Assembly: GCF_025094135.1 (NCBI RefSeq)
Contig: NW_026252390.1
Coordinates: forward strand, 87,858 to 151,857
Source of the DNA: Mucor mucedo
Taxonomy: Eukaryota > Mucoromycota > Mucoromycetes > Mucorales > Mucoraceae
DNA: 64,000 nt
Direction: 5' to 3'
A model generated the notes under the pieces. It worked only from the letters and a program-made list of their open reading frames with translations. It made no database searches and was not told where the DNA came from. Numbering within the stretch: the stretch's first letter is position 1; each line of letters begins with the position of its first letter. Position numbers and translations under genes: made by a program. Positions 35,262-45,750 of the stretch are shown here, one piece after another.

Positions 35262-35324
35262 TTGCCAAAATGATGTCGCACAGGAAAAAAAATTAAAGTG
35301 TCGCGCTTTTAAATAAAACAGTGT
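35262..35324. repeat. Left copy of an inverted repeat around the nuclease locus
   Basis: Reads TTGCCAAAATGATGTCGCAC inward, then a Lys-codon-like A run and a GTGTCGCGCTTTTAAATAAA core ending CAGTGT. The reverse complement of 36777-36837 matches over about 60 bp, apart from one 2-bp insertion (AG) here. Confidence 0.85.
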
Positions 35325-35342
35325 CGTATATGTTTTTAGAAA

Positions 35343-35462
35343 AGTAACATCTTCACTGACCTGTCCATTATGGTGCAGCAGAAGCATTCCTCAAGTGTCA
35401 TGAAATAATACAGTTCACAGTAAAATATATAATGATATTCTGAAGAATAAATTAAAAATTAT

Positions 35463-35521
<59 letters not shown>

Positions 35522-35553
35522 AATAATCTAGTTTGCCATAGTTTTCGGCATGG
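35343..35553 (-). rRNA. Displaced rDNA fragment: 3' end of 18S rRNA plus ITS1-like sequence
   Basis: On the minus strand the DNA reads the universal eukaryotic 18S 3' end: TTTAGAGGAAGTAAAAGTCG, then TAACAAGGTTTCCGTAGGTG and AACCTGCGGAAGGATCATTA (35464-35523). Upstream 18S-like sequence continues to about 35550. Past the 18S end it continues into AT-rich ITS1-like DNA with TTTACTGTGAACTGTATTAT and GACACTTGAGGAATGC, which I recall as typical of Mucor ITS1. Only about 90 bp of 18S is present, so this is a fragment, not a functional rRNA gene. It abuts and slightly overlaps the start of the nuclease frame, which runs the other way. Confidence 0.85.
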
Positions 35554-36551
35554 CCAAAGAAGCCCTAAGAGATCCTAAAGTCATAAATCTCATCACTGAA
35601 TCCCTGGTAAAAACAACAGACGATTATTTCATTGGAAACTGCGAAAGGAAAGACGGTACACGCTCCGACATGGTTCTTGAGCCGAAGAACGCTCTCTCAG
35701 ATCTTCCTCCTCTAATCGTGGAGATTCAGCATACATTTAACAAAGCATTCATGAAAAGAGCTGTTAGCTACTGCTTACAAGCGTTTGCAATATGCCATAA
35801 AGATCCTATAATATTGATAATTTGCGTAGAGGAGCTTAATCAAGATAATGTACATGTGAAACTAAGCAAGCTCCCAGGTGTCTTCTCATACTTTTCAGAA
35901 CCATGGGCCGAACACTGCTATATTATTTCTAAAGAAAGTACCAAAGATAATCTGTCGAACCCCTTGGACCCATTAGTTGCACTTGGTTCTCTTTTTACAA
36001 ACCGTAGTCTCTCATTAGCAGATCATCCATTCAAAAATGATCCAACGGTTCAATATTTATACACCTCAGCAATATTGCAACATCAAATTAGCGTCATTAA
36101 CAAAGATATTCCGCTTTCATTTATGGATTTTCAACTTATGGAGTATGATAAATTATTGACACTCGCACATTCACTTGGTCAACCACAGTTGGGAGAAGCC
36201 GTAAACGATGCAAAGACAAGAACTCTGACGATGAAAAGGGGATATGAAGAACTATTTATTACTGAATCTTCATTAAATAAAAAAAAAACGAGTGGCCCAC
36301 CACCAACAACATCCACACCCATCATTGCAGCTGACAGGAACGATAGCAAGTTTGAAAAAGCCATGAAATTTGTCGCTGAATTTAAACAAAAGAAAGAGGA
36401 GAAAGAGAAAACAATGGATTGGGTCGCTTGTTTGAAAGAAGGAAAGGGCTTGAATATATTAAATTATAAAAATTCTGAATCATTACGCCAACAATTCATC
36501 AAGTATACCAAAAGAAAGTCAAAGCAAACAAATTCTGATAATTCAAATTAA
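35550..36551 (+). CDS. PD-(D/E)XK-like nuclease/Rpn-type protein adjoining an rDNA fragment
   Basis: Single-exon 333-aa frame. Residues 30-110 have a pattern of the PD-(D/E)XK fold: RKDGTRSDMVLEP, then LPPLIVEIQHTFNKAFMKRA and YCLQ, followed by a hydrophobic strand PIILIICVEE. The acidic pair would be Asp in RSD and Glu in VEIQ, with Gln in place of the usual Lys, as occurs in several divergent families, including Rpn-type transposase-associated nucleases. The C-terminal third is Lys-rich with a helical EFKQKKEEKEKTMDW segment, typical of DNA-binding tails. The start codon sits at the edge of an antisense 18S fragment, and both sides carry inverted repeats, so it probably belongs to a mobile element. 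Whether it is active, and what it cuts, is unknown. Confidence 0.6.
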   Translation: MAKEALRDPKVINLITESLVKTTDDYFIGNCERKDGTRSDMVLEPKNALSDLPPLIVEIQHTFNKAFMKRAVSYCLQAFAICHKDPIILIICVEELNQDNVHVKLSKLPGVFSYFSEPWAEHCYIISKESTKDNLSNPLDPLVALGSLFTNRSLSLADHPFKNDPTVQYLYTSAILQHQISVINKDIPLSFMDFQLMEYDKLLTLAHSLGQPQLGEAVNDAKTRTLTMKRGYEELFITESSLNKKKTSGPPPTTSTPIIAADRNDSKFEKAMKFVAEFKQKKEEKEKTMDWVACLKEGKGLNILNYKNSESLRQQFIKYTKRKSKQTNSDNSN

Positions 36552-36776
36552 ATAAACAACTTTAATATTGAACACCTATTTTTATCAAATTATCTTTCTG
36601 TTCATTTCCGTATTTTTTGAAACCCTGTTGAATACAGATCTTAGGGCCAATGTGCTAGTAATTGATAAAGGAATCATGGATCAGATATTTGACATTTAAA
36701 TGTTACTGTTGAATTAGTAATTATGATTTATGAGTACATTATGTGCTTGTTAGGTGATGTGTATTTTATGAATTAT

Positions 36777-36837
36777 ACACTGTTTTATTTAAAAGCGCGA
36801 CACTTTAATTTTTTTTCGTGCGACATCATTTTGGCAA
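36777..36837. repeat. Right copy of the inverted repeat around the nuclease locus
   Basis: Begins CACTGTTTTATTTAAAAGCG and ends CGTGCGACATCATTTTGGCAA. It is the reverse complement of 35262-35324 with one 2-bp gap. A TA dinucleotide precedes CACTG at 36776-36777. Confidence 0.85.
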
Positions 36838-37291
36838 AAGGTGTAAAATTAAGCTAGTAATGCTTAGATTTAAGGTTTCCAAATATGCACTATTTAATGA
36901 TCCCATTAATATTATAAATGGTACCTGAATTTCACGGGTTAATTCAATCATTCGTAGCTTCTTTTAAAGTTCTAATATAAGACTAAAATTGTTCTATAGT
37001 CAGATGGGTAGAAATTATCCCATAAAATCAACCGAAAAAGAAAAATCGACAAAAAAACATTCCTTTTGGACAGGTGTGATATTTTCAATCTCATGCGTCA
37101 CACAAAGAAAAAAATAGGTTTTTTTTTTTCTTTTATTCTCGTTGGTTTCAAAATTTATTGCTTGATTGGTGCATTACAACTAACCATTCAACGCGTTCTA
37201 ATTAACAAACATTTTATATAAAAGGGCATGAGGTTTTAGCCATTTTTTTTTTTTGTTTTTTTTTGTTTGGGACAATTAAATAAACATTTCA
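36838..37291. promoter_or_regulatory. Intergenic with a strong TATA box for the small gene at 37292
   Basis: TATATAAAAG at 37215-37224 lies 68-77 bp before the ATG and is followed by T-rich initiator-like DNA. The rest shows no gene. Confidence 0.5.
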
Positions 37292-37498
37292 ATGATCGAT
37301 TACCCTTTAACAAACACTTTACAAGCCAAGCATACACAACAGTCCCCAAGTACTACACAAAATAAGCTATACCAATGCCAAGTAAAACATGCCAAATGCT
37401 CTCAAACTCTAAATTTTATTTGCCAAACCACATTTTGCCCATCTTGTGGAGTTGATGTCTCTATTTTCTCTCATGAAAGCCATTGTCCACTATCATAA
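37292..37498 (+). CDS. Small Cys-rich zinc-finger-like protein (68 aa)
   Basis: Single exon from ATG to TAA. The N-terminal half is polar, Gln/Thr/Ser-rich. The C-terminal half carries CQVKHAKC, then CQTTFCPSCGVDVSIFSHES and HCPLS-stop. The finger CxxCG-x8-H-x3-C-P resembles those of the small genes at 9537 and 62901, and the chain ends right after it. The TATA box 70 bp upstream supports transcription. Four further Cys could form a second metal site. The function is not known; it may bind RNA, DNA or protein. Confidence 0.6.
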   Translation: MIDYPLTNTLQAKHTQQSPSTTQNKLYQCQVKHAKCSQTLNFICQTTFCPSCGVDVSIFSHESHCPLS

Positions 37499-37598
37499 AA
37501 CTCGTCATATTAAATACGAATACCCCATACTCATTATTATTCCATTTTAAAACAATCCAGTAATAAATTCATTTGCATTTCATATCAATATATATGTT

Positions 37599-38836
37599 TT
37601 ATTTGGTAGGATAGACCGAGTTATTTTGTGTATTATTTTGTACAGTGCGAGTGGGTGTAGGATCTAATCTTCTTTGCTCAACCAAATCAGTAGTAATTTG
37701 AATTACTGTATCGATAACATGCTGGGTGATTTGATAGTGTAATACTATTCTTGCTTGAGTACCTGATCCGCTACTGATGATAATGTTCTTTGCCTTCAAG
37801 GCATGATGCAAATCATCAACTGTCAAACGAACATTAGCAGTGTCAATAAAAACCATGTTGGTCTCACAAGGCATACTCAAAGTCATGCCTAACTTCTCAA
37901 ACGAAGAAGCGAGTTCTTTTGCGAGACGATGTGTTTCAGGCATGGTAGGTACAACAGTTTCTATACAATATTTAGCAGCAGCAGCCAAGAGTCCTGCTTG
38001 TCTCCAACCGCCGCCCATTAACTTTCTAAGGTGACGAGCACGCTGAATATTTTCCCTTGATCCAGCCAAAATAGAACCGATGGGGGCTCCCACGCCCTTT
38101 GATAAACAAACAGAAATCGTATCAAAGTGTTGACCGTATTCATGCAAAGGAATTCCTGTCGCTTGACTAGCATTCCATAAACGAGCTCCGTCCAAATGTA
38201 ATTTTAATCCGTTATTACTTGTGAATTCCCGAATGCGTTTAATTTCGGCTAATGGCATAATGGTGCCATTTAATGTATTTTCCAAGGAAACTACCTTGGT
38301 GACAGGTGAGCAAAGCGTATCGGTGATTAAATTAGAGGCAATATCTTCAACTGTTAAATGATGACCGTTTTTTGGCATGACGGGTGAGACACTTGCTTGT
38401 GAATGATAGGCAATACCACCACATTCATAGTTATATACATGAGCTCTTGCATCACATAAGACAGAATGGGGTGGTTGTGTCAGTAACAAGCGAAGACCAA
38501 GTTGATTTGTCATGCACCCACTGACACAAAATAATGCAGCTTCTTGGCCTAAAAGATTTGCAACGTATGACTCCAGATTATTGACACTTGTATCTTCCTG
38601 ATATTTGGAATTAGTTTCATAAAAATAAACGTGGTAATATCTCTTACAGAAAATACATCATCCCCACGACTTGCTAACTTCATAATGTCAAACATTTCGT
38701 CCGTAGGCGCCGTAGACGTATCACTTTGCAGATCGTACATATGTTGTTGTTGGTGAGGCATTGTCTTAAATGATCGATATGGGGTAGTTAATCGGAATGA
38801 TTTGAACAGATTTTTAGAAAAGGTAGAAACAAGCAT
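37599..38836 (-). CDS. GLY1: L-threonine/L-allo-threonine aldolase
   Basis: Two exons (38836-38648 and 38597-37599; GTAAGA donor, ATCAG acceptor) give 395 aa. The PLP enzyme cleaves threonine or allo-threonine to glycine and acetaldehyde and is a main glycine source in fungi. Motifs: DLQSDTSTAPTDEMF, GDDVFSEDTSVNNLE across the splice, LFCVSGCMTNQ, ECGGIAYHSQA, LENTLNGTIMPLAEI, LHLDGARLWNA and SVCLSKGVGAPIGS, with the PLP lysine. A Lys/Arg/Ser/Thr-rich N-terminus of about 25 residues before MPHQQQ could be a mitochondrial presequence, or the second Met the true start. Stereo-preference cannot be read from sequence. Confidence 0.94.
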
Positions 38837-40436
38837 AGTGTTATTTATAGTAAAAGAAAACGTCTCTTTTTTCTTTTGTTATTGTTACACTTTTAGTAAT
38901 TTTCCCAGGGCAAAAGAAAAATAACAATTGGAAGTCACTTTTTATTACCCACGAACGGCATCGTTTGGAACTCAGAAGTTGTCAATGGAATGACAGTAAG
39001 TTAGGGACTCGGCTATCTCATAAGTTAATATGAATATGTTTTCTAACTTGCACTGTTTCTGGTTGTTTCAATTAAGATACTGTAGTGTTTTAAAAAGAAT
39101 AACATAATGTTAGGATGGTGGTTGCAGAAATTGTTTTACCGCCTAAAATGAGCGGCGGTGACATTTGAGATTGTATTTGATGTCACAATAGATCTAAAAC
39201 ATATTTTATCACTAAAACTATTTCAGTTTGGGCTCTTTTAATAAATTTGTTTATATCGACATAAACAGCAGACTCAAAATGTAGATAAGAACCTGTATCA
39301 AGACGTGCCATGTCACCGGTTCTTAACCGCAGTAATTTGGTAGCGCCAGGTGACACTAAGTTTCTAGATGTTTCAAGATCTCCCTTCTTATCTCTTTTTT
39401 TTTTGCAAGTGTGTAAAAAACATACACAGAGGCCTGATATGAACAGATTTGCATTATCCGAATCCAATGTCTTTTGTTACTGATATCCGCCACAATATTT
39501 AAATTCATGATATTAATAGAAGTTCAATCAGACAACGCAAACAGAATATTGCAAATAAATCTTGATGTTAATTACAGGATAAAAAGCCGCGCTTGTGATT
39601 TACACTACTGCTCTTATGCAAAATCTGCCCTTGTTGTCTAACTTTCTGTCAGCTATTTAATACTTTTAGCCAAACTTTATGCTGTTGATAAATGAATGCC
39701 ACATATTCTACGAATAATAGCACAGTTCGAAGTCTAGTAATGTTTCCAATATTTCAACAGAAATCCAGTTCTTAATAACCTAGTCTAGTGGATGAAAAGA
39801 TGTTTTTAGTCTAACTATAACGACGATCTTTTAATATGCCGGGGTGAGCAGAGACAAACCACATTGGAGGTGGTGCTTTGTCTTAAAGACAGATGATCAC
39901 TGCCTTAGCCATCCCAGGTGGATCGAGCAATAACAGGCGTAATCATTACTTACAGCCATAACATAACGATTCCAAAAAAATACTGCTTCGTCTAAAAACC
40001 AATATTTGATAGATGTGTGTTGGTACTACGCCCAAATTTTTTGAGAGATTAACTATGAAAACAAAGAATCCTGTCACAACAAGACCCAGAATATAGCTTG
40101 AGAAACTGTTAATGTGGATTGCAGACACTGTAAAACGTATTGGATAAATGCTTTTCAAGCCTTCAAATGAAAATATTTTTTAAATTTATATCTGTGTGTT
40201 TTTACTGCTGTCCGAAAGGTATATTCAATTCTCTATTAACATTTGCAAATGATGTTAATTCAGGGACAGAAGACGAAGGCGGCAATCCAATGTTTATGTG
40301 CCCCGACATTGTGACCTTTTCGCGCCCATCGCGTCTCCAGCGGGACCGTCGCGTTGTATCTGGATATATATATTTTTTTATTTCCACTCGATATTTTTTC
40401 TTTTCTCCTCCTCATTTACCTTTTAGATCGCTTTTA
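38837..40436. other. Intergenic, upstream of SMC3
   Basis: No convincing gene. A minus-strand frame at 39183-39467 is open for about 94 codons but has no family resemblance or splice support. Confidence 0.45.
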
Positions 40437-43400
40437 ATGCATATTAAACAGGTAAACAACAATGAAAACTACAACGCTTCAACTTTGTATTAATAGAGAC
40501 GTAGATCATTATTCAAGGTTTTAAGTCCTACAAGGACCAAACAACAATTGACCCTTTTAGTCCTCAGCATAACGTTGTTGGTAAAAAAAAAAAGACGCTA
40601 AACCAGAAAGCTTGGGTTATCGTTTATTAATACTCTTTTTTTTTTTCATAGTCGGTAGAAATGGTTCGGGAAAGAGTAATTTCTTTGCTGGTAATTAAAC
40701 AAAATAAATGATATATTAAAAAAGGTACGATTACTAACGTTCATTAGCCATTCGTTTTGTATTGGGTGACGCCTACCAAAGTTTGAGTAAAGAAGAAAGA
40801 CAAGCTTTACTCCATGTACGTTATATTCATAACGCACAATACCATTATACTCATTCAAATGTATATAGGAAGGTGTCGGTGCAGCTACCATTTCTGCTTT
40901 TGTAGAGATTATTTTCGATAATGCCGATAACCGATTTCCTGTAAGAAAAAAAAAAGAAAAAAACGCGAAACAGCCTTCCAGTAAAACGATCCCTTTGCTA
41001 ACAATACTTTACAGACTGGAAAAAGCGAAGTTATTTTGCGTAGAAGTATCGGTTTAACCCTTGATGAATACTCTCTCGATAGAAAAACTATTACGTATGT
41101 TGGGAGCATGGGGATTTTGAAAACAAACAGTCAGGAACTGATCTTTCTCTTTTACGTAGTAAGACTGATGTCATGAGTTTATTGGAAAGTGCCGGCTTTT
41201 CTCGTGCCAATCCTTATTACATTGTTCCTCAAGGAAGAGTAAGTGATGTCATTGTTTTCTGTAGACTTAATTTCTAAAACAAAAAATCCTATTCTAGATT
41301 AACTCATTGACCATGGCAAAAGACGAGGACAGATTAAAGCTCCTCAAGGAAATTGCCGGTACTCGTGTGTATGAACAAAAGAGAGCTGAGAGTAACAAGC
41401 TTATGCAGGAAACACGTAATTACAAATATCCACCTCATACTTTTAAAAAAACAGATTTACTGATTTATATTTTTATTTTTACAGAAACCAAGCGTGCCAA
41501 GATTGAGGAAGTTTTAACTTACATCCAAGATAGATTACTCGAACTTGACGGTGAAAAAACCGAGCTTTCTGAATACAACGAATTGGATAAAGATCGTAGA
41601 TCCATCGAGTACACGATTTATGCTCGTGAACAATCCAGTGCTAATCGAAAGTTGGAAGATCTTGAAGAGGATAGAAGAAGATATATCAGCAATAGTAACA
41701 GTCTTCGTGAAAGTTATATCAAGAATGACGACACCGTTCAGGTAATAAAGAAGAAGGGGGCGTTGGCGCGCTATATATGCTAAATGACTCCTTCTGTAGC
41801 AACACAATACTAGATTGCGTGATATTCAACAAAACGTTCAACTTTTTGAAGCCGAAAAGAAGGATCTGCAAGACGAACGTGAACATTTGATGAAGATAAG
41901 AGCTAAACTTGAACTTTTGGTCAAGGACCTTGAAGATTCTCAAATGTCTGAAGAGGAATACAAGGTAAAAATGGGAAATTGATATTGCAAAACGCATCTG
42001 AATAATTTTTCACTCACATGTCGTAGGCTACTGTCAACACTCAATTACAACAATTGGATAACGAAATTGCTGCTAAGCAAGCCGAAGTGGATGAAATCAC
42101 TCCTCAGTATTCTCAACTTACTGAAGCTGGTCAAAGAATGAGAACAGAAATGAGAACACTTCAAGCCGAGCAACAGCATATCTATGCTAAACAGGCCAGA
42201 TCTTCTAAATTTACTACGAAACAAGACCGTGATACATGGTTAACATCTCAAATCCAAGACATCACCAACAACTTGACTGTACGTCAACAACAGCTCATTA
42301 CGCTGGAAGAGGAAAAGAAAGCAGCTGAAGCCAACATCGTTTTTAAGGCCAAGACTGTGCAAGAGCTCAAGTTAAAAAACGTGGCTCGATATGAGCAACG
42401 CGAGAAGTTAGCTAGTCAAGGGATTCAATTAAAGATTGATCGTGACGAGGCTACAGAAGCTAGAAAGGCCCTCTGGCGTGAAGAAGCCAGAATGGAATCT
42501 GTACTTCGTAACTGTACTGATGAAATTCGCAAGTCTGAAAGAACGTTAGCTAATTCGATGGATAAAAATACAAGTATTGGATTGGCTTCGATCAACCGTA
42601 TTGTGAGAGAGCATGGTATTGAAGGTGTTCACGGCCCTGTTTTTGAACTGTTCCAGGTCATGCAAGAACTTGAAACAGCTGTTGAGGTTGCTGTAGGAGC
42701 TAGTTTATTCCATGTCGTCGTTGATACGGATGAAACTGCTTCCCGCCTCTTGGAAATCATGAGCAAGGAGCGTGCTGGCAGAGTCACATTTATCCCTTTA
42801 AACCGTGTTAAGCCTAGACATGTCGAGTATCCCCAAAAGGACGATGCAGTTCCATTGATTGGTCAGCTTCAATTTGATTCCAAATATCAAACTGCAATGG
42901 AACAAGTGTTTGGTGGTGTTGTTCTCTGTCGTACTCTGGAAGTTGCAGCAAGCTATGCAAAGTCTTATCGCCTTACAGTAGTCACAGCTGAAGGTAACCG
43001 TGTAGATGGCCGTGGTGCCATGTCTGGTGGTTACATTGACACCAAGCGTTCTCGTCTGAGTGCTGCTAAGAGTCTTCGTACGTGGCAAAAGAAGCTCGAA
43101 CAGGAGCAACTCCGTGGGCAAAAAATCAAGCAAGAAATTACGCAATTGGATCAAAAGGTCACAAGTATTGTTAGTAACTTGCAGACTTTGGAACATCAAA
43201 AGAAAAAGATTGCATTCAATGACGACTCTCAAAACCTCGAGATCAAATTGAGAAAAGAAGAGGATATTCTCAAGAGCGCCATCGCATCCAAAGTAATACC
43301 ATTGAAATAGCAAATGTATGATTCAAATAGGCTTAACCTGTTTCTCTCTTTTTTTTTTTTTAGACTAGAGCTATTGATAATATTCGTGTTCATGGACAAT

Positions 43401-44907
43401 TGCTCGAAAAACAATTAATGGCGTATCAAAACGAACTTGCTTCCGAACCGACCGAATTAATTAAAAGTCAAGAAGACGAAATTTTAAAGAGAAACAGTAC
43501 TGCTATCGAGCAAATCAGCCAGCAACTTGTAGAAACAGCTAAAAAGAGAAGAGAGGTATTAAAGTCTAGAAGCGAACATTTAAGGGTGGTCATGGGATTA
43601 ATGTTATTTTTAATAGGTCGAAGATCGTATCAATTCCTTGCGTGATAGTCTAGATAACGAACTTTTGCGTAAAAAGGAGGAATTACAAAGCAAAAAAGAA
43701 CGAGTGATGACACATGGTAGTGTTGATGAACTGATGAGAAGAAAGCATGAGTTAAAGATTGCGTTAAAGAAACTCGTGAAAGTAAACAAGACAATTGGGG
43801 GTATGTACACATAAATAATGATGTTGCTTAGAGGATGGACTAATAATTCAATATAACTAGATTTGGATAGCCAAGTTGACAAATTACAAGAGGAAGATAT
43901 TAAGATTAGTTCCGTATTAGAAGAGGCTATTGTAAATTCTGCAAAAAAAAAAAAGTATTAATCATTTTGAATTCTAATCCAGTTGTGTTTTTTTTTAGGA
44001 GGTTCAAATGAGAATTACACAAGGTATTAGTCGTGAAGAAAAGAAGTTGGAGGAGAATTTGTTAAAGAGATCATTACTTTCACAAAAGAAGGAAGAATGT
44101 AACGCCAATATTCGTGATCTTGGTGTGTTACCTGATGAAGCGTTTGAGAAATACAACAACCAACGTATTGAGAAACTGTTAAGAAGATTACATCGTGCCA
44201 ATGAAAAGTTGAAGAAATACAATCATGTCAATAAAAAGGCCTATGAGCAATACGGTCGATTTACTAAACAACGCGAACAACTAACAACACGTAAAGCTGA
44301 ATTGGACAAATCAGGCGAGGTAATTAAAACAAACAACAAATATTTATATCAATTAATCAACTGATGCCCTCCCTCTTTTTTCTTTTTTAGTCTATTAGTG
44401 AGTTGATTGACTCCTTGGATCGTCGTAAGAATGAGGCAATTGAACGTACTTTCCATGATGTTGCGAACCATTTTGCCAGAGTATTTGAGTTGCTTGTGCC
44501 TGTTGGTAAGGGTGCGCTTATCATGAAGTCATCGGATGTAAGTATTGTAATAAAAGATCAAATTCTACGTACTGAACAAATGTGTTTAGGTTGAAGATAT
44601 GGAGGTAGACGGAGTATCAATTGATCGTTATAGCGGCATATCAATTCAGGTACCAGAAAAACATAAATTTCTAATTATTTTTTATTATTTCACTAATCAG
44701 TAACAAAACGTGATAGGTGTCATTCAACAGCAAATCGGATGAAGGCATGATCATGCAACAATTATCGGGTGGTCAAAAATCACTCGTTGCTTTGGCATTA
44801 ATTTTTGCTATTCAACGATGCGATCCTGCACCCTTTTATCTTTTTGATGAGATTGATGCAAATTTGGATGCACAATATAGAACAGCTGTTGCGGGTAAGA
44901 GGAACCA

Positions 44908-44938
<31 letters not shown>

Positions 44939-45164
44939 GAGACTAAATATATCCTGTCTTAGATATGATTCATAAAATGTCAGAAAATGCTCAGTTTATT
45001 ACAACCACTTTCCGTTCTGAGCTCTTGACAAATGCAAACAAGTTTTATGGTGTTACTTTCCAAGGCAAGGTGTCTCGTATTCATGCAACTACCAAGGAGA
45101 ATGCACTCGGATTTGTTGAAATGGTAAGCAACAAATAAGATTTAATTTAGAATTATATTCTCAC

Positions 45165-45197
<33 letters not shown>

Positions 45198-45221
45198 CAT
45201 TAGGAGCAACATGAAAACTAA
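40437..45221 (+). CDS. SMC3: Cohesin subunit SMC3
   Basis: About 20 short exons from ATG 40437 (first exon only 5 codons, MHIKQ, joined to IIIQGFKSYKDQTT) to TAA 45221; the product is about 1,200 aa. Smc3 pairs with Smc1 and kleisin to form the cohesin ring. The N-terminal ATPase half shows Walker A GRNGSGKSNFFAAIRFVLGD and the SMC3-type AGVGAA region (EGVGAATISAFVEIIFDN). Long coiled coils flank a hinge (INRIVREHGIEGVHGPVFEL to GRGAMSGGYIDTK). The C-terminal half shows the ABC signature LSGGQKSLVALALIF, Walker B FYLFDEIDANLDAQ and FITTTFRSEL. The acetylatable lysine pair of Smc3 lies by the region after Walker A, but I did not align it. Introns include a 30-bp A run and an ATT repeat. Confidence 0.95.
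44908..44932. repeat. A-run in an SMC3 intron
   Basis: About 25 consecutive A within the intron after the Walker B exon. Confidence 0.85.
45167..45198. repeat. ATT trinucleotide microsatellite
   Basis: About ten tandem ATT units in the last SMC3 intron, just before its ATCATTAG acceptor. Likely length-variable. Confidence 0.9.
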
Positions 45222-45348
45222 AAAAAAAAAAAAAAAAAAAAATGAAAACAAATAAACGATTTTATAATTATCCTTTTTTTTTTTTATTAAGTTGTTGTTG
45301 TTGTGTATATATGTGTATATGTAAAAAGAAAAGAAAGAGATTGGTATA

Positions 45349-45654
45349 TTACAGTAGAAAAAGGGACTTTCTAATAGGCTGATTAATTGGGATAGCTACG
45401 ACGACAAGGTTCTCCTTTTCTTCCATGACAGAGTCTTCATCTCTATCTAATTCATCAAAGCAAGCATCCAGCCAGACATCTTCTTGTGTAGTTGTGATGA
45501 GGTTAGATGATAATATGAACAAGTTGCGTACGAATAATTGACGTCTGAGAGTAGGGTCTTTTTCTGTGGGATTATTTAATTTATAGACGGATAATTGAGC
45601 TAGATGATAAAGTGAATCATAATAATTTTCAAGTTGTTCTTGTATCAATGGCAT
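45349..45654 (-). CDS. Hypothetical protein (101 aa)
   Basis: Open from ATG to stop in one exon. The protein is acidic and helical, opening MPLIQEQLENYYDSLYHLAQ, with RRQLFVRNLFILSSNL in the middle, then EDVWLDACFDELDRDED. It ends in a short hydrophobic tail. Its composition is that of a folded soluble protein rather than random AT-rich DNA. I do not recognise a family. It is convergent with SMC3 (stop 128 bp away) and has A-rich leader DNA upstream. Confidence 0.6.
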   Translation of the reverse strand: MPLIQEQLENYYDSLYHLAQLSVYKLNNPTEKDPTLRRQLFVRNLFILSSNLITTTQEDVWLDACFDELDRDEDSVMEEKENLVVVAIPINQPIRKSLFLL

Positions 45655-45750
45655 TTCATTTAGAAAAAAAAAAAAAGAAGAGAAAAAAAAAGGAAAGAGA
45701 GAAGACTAAGGTTTTTATGCAGTAATTAAAAGACGACTGCTTTTAGTTCT

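Noticed and set aside
35464..35553. A functional 18S rRNA gene
   Set aside because: Only about 90 bp of the 3' end is present and it meets a protein-coding frame, so it is a displaced fragment.
39183..39467. 94-codon minus-strand frame with a passage like TGDMARLDTGSYLHFES
   Set aside because: Looks slightly coding but has no recognisable motif, neighbour exon or promoter; left as intergenic.
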